Below the pieces are notes generated by a model that worked only from the letters and a program-made list of their open reading frames with translations, had not been told where the DNA came from and ran no database searches. A DNA stretch of 44,455 nucleotides from a virus, in the IMG/VR virus record IMGVR_UViG_3300034374_005054, positions 1-44,455 of that record, one strand, 5' to 3'. The stretch's first letter is position 1. Every line of letters starts with the position of its first letter. Shown in pieces: positions 29,671 through 37,721 of the stretch. The translations under genes and the position numbers were made by a program.

Positions 29671-30816
29671 TTAGCCAACCAATGTGGCAATGAAGTCAGA
29701 CTTCCAAGCCTTAACACCCCAAGATGCCGCAACTTCGATCATAGTCTTACGATAGCCCTTATAAACACGGACTTCAAAGACCAATCCTGAAACTGGATCT
29801 TGAACTGTCATAGCATCGTCTGCTGTATCTCCGCCTTGTGGTACTGCTGGCGCACGAACCGCCAACTCAAGAGCGCGACGATGGAACGCAATGTTCGCTG
29901 TGTAGCTGTTGCCCACAGTGATCGCGTCGTTGTCAGCTTCAGCCGCAGTCAAACCAGTTCCGCCGATGACGAATGAACCGCCAGACAGAGCTGTGTTTAC
30001 AACGTACTGAGTTGATGTACCTGCGAAGGTCACAATGTCACCTGCAAGGATAGTTCCTGTACCAGTGTCAGTTGCGATTGTCGTATCACCGACAGCAGAT
30101 GAAGCATCGTTCAACAGGTAGCCAGTACCAGTACCCTTGGTGTGAGTGCTGACTTGTGCAGACTCGCGGATGCCCAGACCTTGAAGGTCAAGCAAAACGC
30201 CCTGACGCAGAAGATCAGTACCGCCAGCAGTGTTTGCTTGCTGTAACTGAGCCAACTGACGCAAGTTAGTTCCTGCGAGAGTGTTCAGTACAAGTGATAC
30301 TTGACCGTCGTTTTGTGGCATACCGTTGTCAACGAGGATTTGGCGAATCTCAGCAATCTCTGAGAAGTTAGAGCCAAATGGTGTTGTACCGGCAGTACCG
30401 AACGCACGAGAAGAGTTGGTGTAGGCTTCTTCCCACAAGTCCTGCTCCATTTCGTTTGTCAGAGTACGCATTGCCTGAGCAATCTGGTCACCGTACACAG
30501 TCTCGTATCCAATACCGTTGTTCAAGTGGAGAATGTCTTCACCAGTGTACGGAATCTGAACTGCACGAGCGTTTGTGATGCTCAGAGTCTTGTTATCAAC
30601 AGTCTGATCGGTTCCTTCTGGAATCGTCATAGACTCTGATACATCAACTGCTGTTGCTTCGCGTGTGAATGATGCACGAACTACGTCACCCTTCGCCGCA
30701 CGCTCTGAGCCGTTAGCGTTAATTGTAGATGCAGGGATAAAGCCAACCAGCTCACGCCCTACTACGTCTGCGGCTTTGTAAATGTCTGCCGCCAAATCTG
30801 TTAATACGTTAGCCAT
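29671..30816 (-). CDS. Major capsid protein, P22 coat type
   Basis: The 381-residue protein opens MANVLTDLAADIYKAADVVGRELVGF, as in P22 coat protein relatives, with TINANGSERAAKGD and VSESMTIPEG later, and a central inserted region with Gly/Thr/Ser strands (about 235-305, TGYLLNDASSAVGDTT), similar to the P22 insertion domain in place. The C terminus VAASWGVKAWKSDFIATLVG closes the fold. It forms the HK97-fold shell. No protease gene is found and none is needed in the P22 type, where a scaffold exits intact. Confidence 0.85.
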   Translation of the reverse strand: MANVLTDLAADIYKAADVVGRELVGFIPASTINANGSERAAKGDVVRASFTREATAVDVSESMTIPEGTDQTVDNKTLSITNARAVQIPYTGEDILHLNNGIGYETVYGDQIAQAMRTLTNEMEQDLWEEAYTNSSRAFGTAGTTPFGSNFSEIAEIRQILVDNGMPQNDGQVSLVLNTLAGTNLRQLAQLQQANTAGGTDLLRQGVLLDLQGLGIRESAQVSTHTKGTGTGYLLNDASSAVGDTTIATDTGTGTILAGDIVTFAGTSTQYVVNTALSGGSFVIGGTGLTAAEADNDAITVGNSYTANIAFHRRALELAVRAPAVPQGGDTADDAMTVQDPVSGLVFEVRVYKGYRKTMIEVAASWGVKAWKSDFIATLVG

Positions 30817-30827
30817 GTGGCCTCTCC

Positions 30828-31502
30828 TTAATCATTAAATACTCTGCCTCCCTCTTTCAGGAATTGCGCTCGTTGACCTTGCGCTAATGCCTCAAAATCT
30901 GTTCGGCTGATCTGTCGATTGCCCACATCGGCCCTGCCTTGTGAACGAGTGGCCCCGCCACCAGTTGCTTGGATTCCATCGACTAAGAACGGAAAATCGT
31001 TCTTGACCGTAGTCACCAAATCATCGAGCGAACTGACTGTCAGTTGACCTGAGTCATCAGTCACTCTAATTTCTCCATCTAAAAGCGTAAGTCTCTGACT
31101 TAGCTTTTCTTCCAATAATTTTGCCTTACCTACGTCTTTTGTCAACGTAGAAGCAATCTTTGTGGCCTCCGACTGCACTTTTTGTCGGGTAGCCAGATAA
31201 TTCATTTCTTCGATTTTTTGGCGTAGAGTTTCGGCTTCTTGCTTTTGGCTTTCATAAAGCTCTTGGTATTGCCCGTTTTCTTTAGCATACCTCTCTTGGT
31301 CAGCTCTGGCCTTGGCATCTAGCTCCTCCTTCGCTCGCTGTGCGGCCTTCTTCTCAGCCAACAGCTCGTCGTTTTTCGCCTTGAGTCCCGAAACTTCTTC
31401 CGCGACTTTCTCTTCCAGACTCTTATCCAGAGTCTCCTTGAACTTCTCGGCCAGTTGTTGTTTGACCGTATCGTCCAGTTCTACTTCATTTAGAAATTCC
31501 AT
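30828..31502 (-). CDS. Capsid scaffolding protein
   Basis: The 224-residue protein is almost all helix. A charged coiled coil from about 20 to 120, rich in Glu, Lys, Gln and Ala, is followed by a basic, Gly-containing C terminus (GGGATRSQGRADVGNRQIS) and a final GQRAQFLKEGGRVFND. This composition and the position before the coat gene are those of scaffold proteins in P22-type phages. It guides shell assembly and then leaves. The start at 31502 has GAGGTG upstream. Confidence 0.8.
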   Translation of the reverse strand: MEFLNEVELDDTVKQQLAEKFKETLDKSLEEKVAEEVSGLKAKNDELLAEKKAAQRAKEELDAKARADQERYAKENGQYQELYESQKQEAETLRQKIEEMNYLATRQKVQSEATKIASTLTKDVGKAKLLEEKLSQRLTLLDGEIRVTDDSGQLTVSSLDDLVTTVKNDFPFLVDGIQATGGGATRSQGRADVGNRQISRTDFEALAQGQRAQFLKEGGRVFND

Positions 31503-31542
31503 GCTTCACCTCTAGCTTCGCACGTTGAGTCTCAGACTCCAG

Positions 31543-32589
31543 TTACAATTTTAACCTATTAAACACTTCAGGTTCGACTTTTCTTAACTCATCGAGCGTC
31601 AGGGTTTTCCCTGAATCATCAACGAACTTAGAAAGATTTAAGCCCCCGCGACGAAACAACCGTCCTCGCGTGACTCCTAATACTTCATCTTGGAAAGATG
31701 CGGGTTGTCTAATCAACCATGATTCATACGTTGTGGTCTGCCTGACCTTTGTCTTACCTTTTGCGCCTTCTGCTGTCCGAGGCTTTGGCTTTTTTACCCG
31801 ATCCTCAAACCCCGCCTTCACTACCGGAGTGATCGTCGAGCGACAGTTGAAGTGCGCCGGAGGCTTCGGTGACTTTTCAGGATCATCCGTCAATGGATAT
31901 ATTTTTCCATCTCTCCCTGCACAAATGATCGACGTACGAGAATCGAGTACAGCAACCCACTCATACCCATCAAACAGACCAATGTTTTCTTGCAGGACAG
32001 TATCTCTCGTTTTCACGGACACATGATTACTGATCGTGCGGATCATCGAACCTGCTTGCTTCTTGTGCAATCCAGTCACAGATTCAGCCCGTCGTCCGAT
32101 CTGAAAGTTATCTTCCCGCATCGTCACACCATCTCGAATGGCTTGCATAAGCTGAACGGTCTTGGTTTGCCGGAAGGCATTTGCCACTCCGCGCACCGTT
32201 GCACCCGCCACTCCAGCGAGTAAAACTTCAGCAAAAACAGATAGTTCCGTGCGAAATGCAGAAGGTACTGTAATATCTTCTCCGATGATTCGACTGAGTA
32301 ATCCTGCGTTCCAATCTACTTCTTGGGCCGCAAGTTCCCGTGCATCATCAGCAACTTTGTCTGCCAGAGCTTGATATTGCTCCTCGGCAAACAGTTGGAC
32401 TTCATCCATAAATCGGTTCAGACGTGCAAGATCAAGATCAGTCAGCTCCTCGTTGCGAAGTTCATCCTGAATCATCTCTTTTACACGGTCTACATATTGC
32501 GACGCTTCTTTCTCGCGCCCTGCGGCATACCTTAATATGAAAATTTGATGCCTTGTTATGGCATCTTGTATCTCATCAGAAAGTGCCAT
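31543..32589 (-). CDS. Mu F-like minor head protein
   Basis: The 348-residue protein has the Phage_Mu_F block: YEWVAVLDSRTSIICAGRDG (about 209-228), then PPAHFNCRSTITPVV. This Cys-Arg-Asp and His-Asn-Cys motif is conserved in minor head proteins (SPP1 gp7-like). It is injected or bound near the portal. A helical N-terminal half of about 190 residues precedes it. It lies between two small basic genes and the scaffold. Confidence 0.85.
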   Translation of the reverse strand: MALSDEIQDAITRHQIFILRYAAGREKEASQYVDRVKEMIQDELRNEELTDLDLARLNRFMDEVQLFAEEQYQALADKVADDARELAAQEVDWNAGLLSRIIGEDITVPSAFRTELSVFAEVLLAGVAGATVRGVANAFRQTKTVQLMQAIRDGVTMREDNFQIGRRAESVTGLHKKQAGSMIRTISNHVSVKTRDTVLQENIGLFDGYEWVAVLDSRTSIICAGRDGKIYPLTDDPEKSPKPPAHFNCRSTITPVVKAGFEDRVKKPKPRTAEGAKGKTKVRQTTTYESWLIRQPASFQDEVLGVTRGRLFRRGGLNLSKFVDDSGKTLTLDELRKVEPEVFNRLKL

Positions 32590-32592
32590 TGA

Positions 32593-32880
32593 CTACCATT
32601 TCGTTTTATCAGCCCAATATGCCGCAGACATTTTGCCCTTGGCGATGTTCTTTGCATGACGCGCCTTGAATGACGCACGTTTCTTCTTCATTGCTTCTGA
32701 CTCACCGGCTTTCGGTTTACCTGCGGTCTTCGCGCCCTGTTCGCCAAATCGGATGGTCTTCACCTTATCCCCGACTTTTGCGACAACGACGTGAGATTTT
32801 TTCGGGTGACTCGGCGTTCTCTTGGGTTTGTTGTACCCAGCAACACCTGCACGAGCGAGCCTAGGGTCTTTCTTAGCCAC
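32593..32880 (-). CDS. Basic head-region protein, 95 aa
   Basis: The start is a GTG (32878-32880) with AGGAG upstream, overlapping the previous gene by 8 bases. The protein is highly basic (KKDPRLARAGVAGYNKPKRTP; KKKRASFKARHAKNIAKGK) with few acidic residues, and contains HPKKSHVVVAKVGDKVKTIR and FGEQGAKTAG. This is a conserved phage sequence I have seen near portal genes, but I cannot name the family. Likely DNA-binding or a packaged core protein. Confidence 0.65.
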   Translation of the reverse strand: MAKKDPRLARAGVAGYNKPKRTPSHPKKSHVVVAKVGDKVKTIRFGEQGAKTAGKPKAGESEAMKKKRASFKARHAKNIAKGKMSAAYWADKTKW

Positions 32881-33244
32881 GAGTTGCTCTCCTCACTGCT
32901 TTCCTTTCGGACGGCGTGTACTTGGCTGTTTGCTTTCCTGATTTTGTTGCTTTGTTTTTGGCTCGGCTTCCTGCGGCCTTTTGACCGGCTGATAGTGATT
33001 CCCGTGCCTTCTTCGGAAGATAGCGAGACTTACCTTCTTTGCCAGTGTAGTCCCAATCCTGCTTAGTCCACTTAGATAAACTATTGCTTGGCTTCTTAGC
33101 CCCTGCATACTTACCGCCTTTGTCCTTGTAAATCTTAGTCGCTAGTTGCATGGCACGGGCAGAATGCTTCCCGCCCATCTTTGCTTTGGCTTCCGCTTTG
33201 GCCTTCTCCCAGAGTTTAGGATTGGTTTTCTTCGCCGTTGCCAT
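32873..33244 (-). CDS. DUF5872-like basic protein, 123 aa
   Basis: The start at 33244 (MATAKKTNPKL) follows AGGAGATTACGA; the longer frame to 33268 has no site. The protein matches my memory of DUF5872: PKLWEKAKAEAKAKMGGKHSAR, then LATKIYKDKGGKYAG and LSKWTKQDW. The C-terminal third is Arg/Lys/Ser rich (KAAGSRAKNKATKSGKQ). It overlaps the portal gene end by 29 bases. Role unknown. Two basic neighbours in a row suggest nucleic-acid contact in the head. Confidence 0.75.
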   Translation of the reverse strand: MATAKKTNPKLWEKAKAEAKAKMGGKHSARAMQLATKIYKDKGGKYAGAKKPSNSLSKWTKQDWDYTGKEGKSRYLPKKARESLSAGQKAAGSRAKNKATKSGKQTAKYTPSERKAVRRATRG

Positions 33245-34658
33245 TCGTAATCTCCTGCGCTGGCGCAAAGCCGATCATTCCAGACTCGTCTTGCACGTCC
33301 ATCAGTGTTCGTTCTGGTTCGACAATCCCTGCCGACTTGAGTCGATTGAATATGTCCTGTTCCGAAACGATTGATCTATCGAGCAAAGTGACCATCGACA
33401 TAATCAACTGCGGATCAAGAGCTTTATCGTAAAACTCACGGTTAATCTCAAACTTCGCATCGGATGTATCTACACCCATAAACTCACCGACCCAGCCAAT
33501 GCACGTCTCAATCGCTTCCGAGAGATTCCATACCACATCACCAAGGACAGAGTTTTCACTTGCAAAGCGGATTTTCGCCGCTTCAGCAGTCTCGCGGTCT
33601 GCGCGATCAGTGATAATCCGTGCGCCGATCATAACCATTTGCTCTTCTTTGGTCTTCATAGCCTCCATGACCAGTTGGTTTGGATTGGCTTGAAGCAAAG
33701 TGGCAGAACCCGTCTCACCTAAGACGTGACCGGCGCGAGAGCCTAGTTTGATTCCTTGTGGGTTGTACTCCTTGAACTGTTCCAACGAGAGGGAATGCGT
33801 GAGAAACAGGCTGGGTTGGCCCACAAGGAAACAGGACTCTTCGTAATCTGCTGAGTTACGGAAGTGAGCGATGTTGACTTCGGCAATATCTGCCAGAGGT
33901 GCATCATCAATCGTTGAGTCGTTATTCTTTGCCCCTACGAAGACCAGTGGAATCTTATCCCAGTTGGTTCCGTCAGCTCGTGTCGGGTAAAACTCTTCCG
34001 TGAATGGCTCGTCTTCACGATAAATCTGTTGAGAATATCCCTGTTCCTTCAGTCGGAGAACGCGATATTGAATCTTCTTGGTATGGTCAAACTCATCCGC
34101 CGCCACCAAGTAGTGTTCAGCGATCACTACTGAGGTGAGCATTCTGCGGCCACCGACAATATCTGTCTTCCAGTTAATGACTTGTTCCGCTGTGTACGGA
34201 ATGATACTCGCTCGGAGGTTCATTCGTTCCACATCTTCCGCACTAAGGCCAGTTTCAATCTGCGGATAGTCAACGAGGAATACCGTGCGCCCCGTTTCCA
34301 TGACGTTGGACATTTCGTCTTTCGATAGCTGGATCAGAGATAGTCCGTCGCCTGTCGCATCTTTTCTCAGATACTCCAAGTCTTCCGGTAGTTCGATCTT
34401 TGGGTTCTTGCGGAATGCCGCACCCACTAGCGCATTTTTCGTGCGTCCAGTGAAGTTCGCATACAGAGCGCGTTTCATGTACTGGCGGTAACGAACTGTC
34501 TCCGTTCCCTTGCGTTCGTCTCCAGAAGTGTTGTCTGGGACGGGAAGATAGTTGTGTTTCTTCTCTTTGACAGCGATTGATCCACAAACTGCGTCACGAG
34601 TTTGCGTCCAAATCGGTAGGTATTTGGCGTACTCTGGATGCTGGGTGCTTACTGGCAT
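33216..34658 (-). CDS. Portal protein (DUF4055 type)
   Basis: The 480-residue protein begins MPVSTQHPEYAKYLPIWTQT and contains YRQYMKRALYANFTGRTKNALVG and a central YTAEQVINWKTD segment, as in DUF4055 portal proteins. A stretch near QPSLFLTHS...IKLGSRAGHVLGETGS is also typical. Twelve copies form the ring through which DNA is packed and ejected. The gene lies directly after terminase, as usual. AAGGG upstream supports the ATG at 34658. Confidence 0.85.
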   Translation of the reverse strand: MPVSTQHPEYAKYLPIWTQTRDAVCGSIAVKEKKHNYLPVPDNTSGDERKGTETVRYRQYMKRALYANFTGRTKNALVGAAFRKNPKIELPEDLEYLRKDATGDGLSLIQLSKDEMSNVMETGRTVFLVDYPQIETGLSAEDVERMNLRASIIPYTAEQVINWKTDIVGGRRMLTSVVIAEHYLVAADEFDHTKKIQYRVLRLKEQGYSQQIYREDEPFTEEFYPTRADGTNWDKIPLVFVGAKNNDSTIDDAPLADIAEVNIAHFRNSADYEESCFLVGQPSLFLTHSLSLEQFKEYNPQGIKLGSRAGHVLGETGSATLLQANPNQLVMEAMKTKEEQMVMIGARIITDRADRETAEAAKIRFASENSVLGDVVWNLSEAIETCIGWVGEFMGVDTSDAKFEINREFYDKALDPQLIMSMVTLLDRSIVSEQDIFNRLKSAGIVEPERTLMDVQDESGMIGFAPAQEITNGNGEENQS

Positions 34659-34704
34659 GGCTTAACCCTTCACAAATTTAGGCATATTGTATCCCCAACA
34701 GTCA

Positions 34705-35979
34705 TCATACAGCAAAACCAAAGTCCACATCAGCCACTCTCTTACGAATCGGAAACTCATACGCAATCGGATAAGTGGTTGCGTCGTTCTGGTGATCGTG
34801 GCCCGCAGATTTATCTGGTTCACCATTCTTGTAGGTTTGTTGTTCCAGACAATCGGCAGTCACAGGGCAGGTAATCGGATTGATTTTCACCTTCCCGTAT
34901 TCCAGAGCCGCATTCATTGCCGCGATTCGATCCCGTACACGAGGGTTAGCCCTGTTCGCACGGACGGTAAACCCAGCTTCTTCCAGCAAGGCTAAGTCAG
35001 AAATACTCGCATTCACGGATTTAGTCGCCGCCCCACTCGCATCAGGGTAGATGTAAATGGCATGACCTTTCGACTGCCATTCGTTCTGAATCTTGTCAAT
35101 CATGCGAGGAGTATCTTGCATCTTGACCAGTTCAGCCACGCCGTGCCAAATCCCTTGCCTCTGCACATACACAGTGGCGGCCTGATTCATCACGTTAAAG
35201 TCACATCCAATGTACAAAGGCTCTCCCCTGCGGATTGTTTCTTCGCTTCGACAAACCTTCCGGTCATACGAGGAGTAAACCGAACCAGATTGTAAGTTGA
35301 CAAACTGTCCATACAAGTAAGCATCCAGTAGGTTACTGGGATACATATCTCGTAGCGATTTGATATAATCTTCAGGTAGATAAGGGTTCGACTCCGTAGG
35401 AGCTTGGATAATCTCATACCCCTCTTTCGGGGATTGCTTCCAAGTCCGGTAGACAAACCGGAAGCCTTCAGGAGTGGTAGTAACTCCAATCGTATTTTTC
35501 GATCCATCAGGTTTGTACTGTCGATTCCGTGCAAGGATCATTCGCCATACGTCTTGAGCATCATCAGTTTTCAACGTATCCAACTCGTCCACATCAGCAT
35601 CACAGTGTTCGTAACCGATAATCCTCGATGGATTCTCCATACTCCGAAACAGTATTTCCCCAATGCCATGAATGATAATCCGATTCAACGGACTCTTCTG
35701 CAAAGTAAAGGGAACCCCCAATCGTTCCAGAATTGCCTCAAACCTCGGCCATGCAATGACTCGAATCAAGTCAAACGTCGGAGCATAAAACCCCCGTACA
35801 GGATAGAACTTCTCACTCGATTGATCGGTATTACAGGCATTCGCAGTATTGATTAAGCCGAAAATCGCTCGAAACACAGCCGCTTCAGTCTTCCCAGCAC
35901 CGAATCCAGCCACCATTGCCGGAAACTGACTACCCGTCTCAATGTACTCAATCTGTGGTTTGGTCAGCTCTAAATGCAA
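34705..35979 (-). CDS. Terminase large subunit
   Basis: The start is a TTG (35977-35979) with AAGGA upstream; no ATG fits. The 424-residue protein has Walker A GFGAGKT (25-31), Walker B with DVDELD (129-134) and a C-terminal nuclease with Asp260 (IGCDFN), Asp313 (YPDASG) and Asp399 (HDHQND). ATP-driven translocation and cleavage of the DNA concatemer take place at the portal. The size is short but complete for siphovirus terminases. The portal gene follows. Confidence 0.9.
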   Translation of the reverse strand: MHLELTKPQIEYIETGSQFPAMVAGFGAGKTEAAVFRAIFGLINTANACNTDQSSEKFYPVRGFYAPTFDLIRVIAWPRFEAILERLGVPFTLQKSPLNRIIIHGIGEILFRSMENPSRIIGYEHCDADVDELDTLKTDDAQDVWRMILARNRQYKPDGSKNTIGVTTTPEGFRFVYRTWKQSPKEGYEIIQAPTESNPYLPEDYIKSLRDMYPSNLLDAYLYGQFVNLQSGSVYSSYDRKVCRSEETIRRGEPLYIGCDFNVMNQAATVYVQRQGIWHGVAELVKMQDTPRMIDKIQNEWQSKGHAIYIYPDASGAATKSVNASISDLALLEEAGFTVRANRANPRVRDRIAAMNAALEYGKVKINPITCPVTADCLEQQTYKNGEPDKSAGHDHQNDATTYPIAYEFPIRKRVADVDFGFAV

Positions 35980-36208
35980 AAAAGTATCCTTATTCGTTTA
36001 TCGCCCCGCGAGACGATGTTCATTTATTAACATTTGAGGGAAGCCCTTTTAGTCTCCCAGATTTTTCGGGCCGAGTCGAACGCCATTTGTCTGGCTGGAG
36101 TTAAGGGGGGCTGTCCGCCGCCGCCTCGGATTCGATGGGGGGATGCACCCGCCCGCCCGAAAGCCGCGCCCCGCCTGACTTTCCGCCCGATCCGCCGCCG
36201 CCCGCTCG
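35980..36208. other. GC-rich gap between terminase genes
   Basis: The 229-base gap includes a strongly GC-rich island (about 36075-36225) made of CCGCC/GGCGG words, in contrast to the AT-rich flanks. On the minus strand one frame stays open from inside the small-subunit gene to a TAA near 36030 and ends with a protein-like run (LTPARQMAFDSARKIWETK). No start codon or ribosome-binding site fits it well. It may be a cos or pac site, a frameshifted extension of the small subunit, or both. Not resolved. Confidence 0.4.
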
Positions 36209-36637
36209 CTACCCGTCCGCATCTAGTTCCAGATGGTCAGGCCGTGGAGTCACGTCGCGCTCGATCCGATCCGGTGCTTGGGTGTAGGTGATATTGATTG
36301 TCGGCTTCTCCTGTTCCGGTGTTGCCTCAGTCCAGCCCGCCATGCACTTGAGCCAAAAGAGCTGAGCTAGAGGATTCATCTTTTGCGTGGCGTTCTTGAA
36401 TAGGGATTGGCTGACCGCTAGGTTCGCGTTTGCCCGTCCCTTTTTCCACGCCGTATTAACAGACTCATTCTCCCGAATCAGTTTGGTCATGGTGTTCTCG
36501 CTGATCCCAATGATCGCGGCGGCTTCACGCTGTGATAGGAAGCCCGCCATTGTTTCGAGTTGTGTGAGTTCTTGCGATGTTAGGGCGACTTCAGGCCGTC
36601 CCCCTTTTGGATTGGTAACAGGTTTGTGAATTGGCAT
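36209..36637 (-). CDS. Terminase small subunit
   Basis: The 142-residue protein has a helix-turn-helix (SQREAAAIIGISENTMTKLI, about 35-54), a second helical part (AWKKGRANANLAVSQSLFKNA) and a segment LAQLFWLKCMAGW, the form of phage small terminase subunits. It recognises the packaging site and hands DNA to the large subunit. It is the first gene of the leftward structural region. The start at 36637 has only a weak GGGG site upstream. No clear promoter was found. Confidence 0.8.
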   Translation of the reverse strand: MPIHKPVTNPKGGRPEVALTSQELTQLETMAGFLSQREAAAIIGISENTMTKLIRENESVNTAWKKGRANANLAVSQSLFKNATQKMNPLAQLFWLKCMAGWTEATPEQEKPTINITYTQAPDRIERDVTPRPDHLELDADG

Positions 36638-36710
36638 TGTCTAAGACCCCATCTATGAACAATGGGTGAAAGCATATCAGAGGCTTACAGAGAGACGCTA
36701 GGAGAGGACA

Positions 36711-36745
36711 TAAGAAAGGCCGGAGAGGTTTTTACCCGTCCGGCC
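36711..36745 (-). terminator. Terminator of the 39496-36775 operon
   Basis: On the minus strand GGCCGGA and TCCGGCC (36739-36745 with 36718-36724) form a 7-bp stem with a 14-base loop, followed by TTTCTT. It lies about 30 bases after the stop of the last gene of the accessory operon. The loop is long and the T tract broken, so efficiency may be moderate. Confidence 0.65.
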
Positions 36746-36774
36746 CTAGATCGTTTACTGTGTGGCTTTTTAGG

Positions 36775-37218
36775 CTACCTCAGACCGATCCTTCGCTCTA
36801 CCTCGTTTCTGGCTTCGCTAATCCCTATTCTGCCCAGTATGTCAGCGAGTCGCTCAACCCCTGAGCGTTTAGCCTGAAAGCATAGGCTATGGAACCACGG
36901 CGAACTGATCGCCTCGCCCGCCTCTGTTCTGATCTGACCCCCTGAGAAGGTCTGACCCTTTACCCATACGGGAGGTGATACAGAAGTGCCGATCCATGTA
37001 GGATCAACGCAAGCCCGCACCTTGAGGACAAACAGGTTAAGGTCACCGGCTAGGTATTCCCGAACCTCTGAAGGCTGAAGCCGTTGATAGCTATCAGCCA
37101 TCTCCTTTGCGTTCGCCTCCCAAACCTCTATTTCATAGTGCCAAGGGCCGTCAGGTTCATGGTTGAACTCTTCAACCACTACCCGCTCGAATCCCCTTAA
37201 TTTTACCACATTCGACAT
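36775..37218 (-). CDS. Hypothetical protein, 147 aa
   Basis: The start at 37218 (MSNVVKLRGFERV) follows AGGGGTTAGT; the frame to 37251 runs into the upstream gene. The product is soluble, mixed alpha and beta, with acidic and aromatic residues (EFNHEPDGPWHYEIEVWEANA) and two cysteines. The final KRSGVERLADILGRIG helix precedes ERRIGLR. It is the last gene of the accessory operon. No family recognised. Confidence 0.7.
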   Translation of the reverse strand: MSNVVKLRGFERVVVEEFNHEPDGPWHYEIEVWEANAKEMADSYQRLQPSEVREYLAGDLNLFVLKVRACVDPTWIGTSVSPPVWVKGQTFSGGQIRTEAGEAISSPWFHSLCFQAKRSGVERLADILGRIGISEARNEVERRIGLR

Positions 37219-37219
37219 A

Positions 37220-37429
37220 CTAACCCCTTGATTTATCTGGATTTGATGCAACTGAGACAGCCGCGCAAATAGTCATAAAAACGGCCAACGGGAACAGATA
37301 TTCAGTTGCACCCATTAGCAAGCAAGCGAACAGAAAGCCAAGCCCCGAAACGCTGAGATAGCCCGCCACATAATGAGCCGCCCGCTTGAAGCGATAGGCC
37401 CGCGAATATCCAAAGGTCTGAGTTTTCAT
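37220..37429 (-). CDS. Two-pass membrane protein, 69 aa
   Basis: A basic N terminus (SRAYRFKRAAHYVAGY) is followed by a hydrophobic run (about 24-60, GFLFACLLMGATEYLFPLA) suggesting two membrane passes joined by a short loop, then SNPDKSRG. It overlaps the upstream gene by 4 bases (ATGA). No family recognised. Confidence 0.65.
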   Translation of the reverse strand: MKTQTFGYSRAYRFKRAAHYVAGYLSVSGLGFLFACLLMGATEYLFPLAVFMTICAAVSVASNPDKSRG

Positions 37430-37719
37430 ACCGCCACCCCGTAACGCTCCGCGAAGTGGTCAAGCATTATGGCTTCTTGCATACCGCGCAGGAATTCGTA
37501 GCACTCCCGCGCCGTACCGCTCCGCAGGTCACGCACTCCGCCGCCCTTGGTTACGATCTGTTCGATGTGCCAAGACCCAGAAGACCGCTTGCAAAGGATG
37601 TGGCCGATCTGACCCTCATAATTGCCGCTTGCCATCCACTTAAACGCCTCCCGAGGGTAACCCTTTTCAGCGTTCACCCAATCAGTCAGATTTTCTAAAT
37701 GTGCCGTTGTGATTCTCAT
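37426..37719 (-). CDS. Hypothetical protein, 97 aa
   Basis: The start at 37719 (MRITTAHLENLTDW) is preceded by GGGGG about 8 bases upstream; the frame to 37803 has no site and overlaps the upstream gene. It has an N-terminal helix (LTDWVNAEKGY), strands around IGHILCKRSSGSWHIEQIV and a C-terminal helix. This resembles small phage proteins with a beta-sheet and helix, but no family can be named. Confidence 0.65.
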   Translation of the reverse strand: MRITTAHLENLTDWVNAEKGYPREAFKWMASGNYEGQIGHILCKRSSGSWHIEQIVTKGGGVRDLRSGTARECYEFLRGMQEAIMLDHFAERYGVAV

Positions 37720-37721
37720 AA

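Noticed and set aside
36034-36291. An 85-aa plus-strand gene across the GC-rich gap
   Set aside because: Arg/Pro-rich composition is what GC-rich DNA gives in any frame, and it overlaps the small terminase gene on the other strand.
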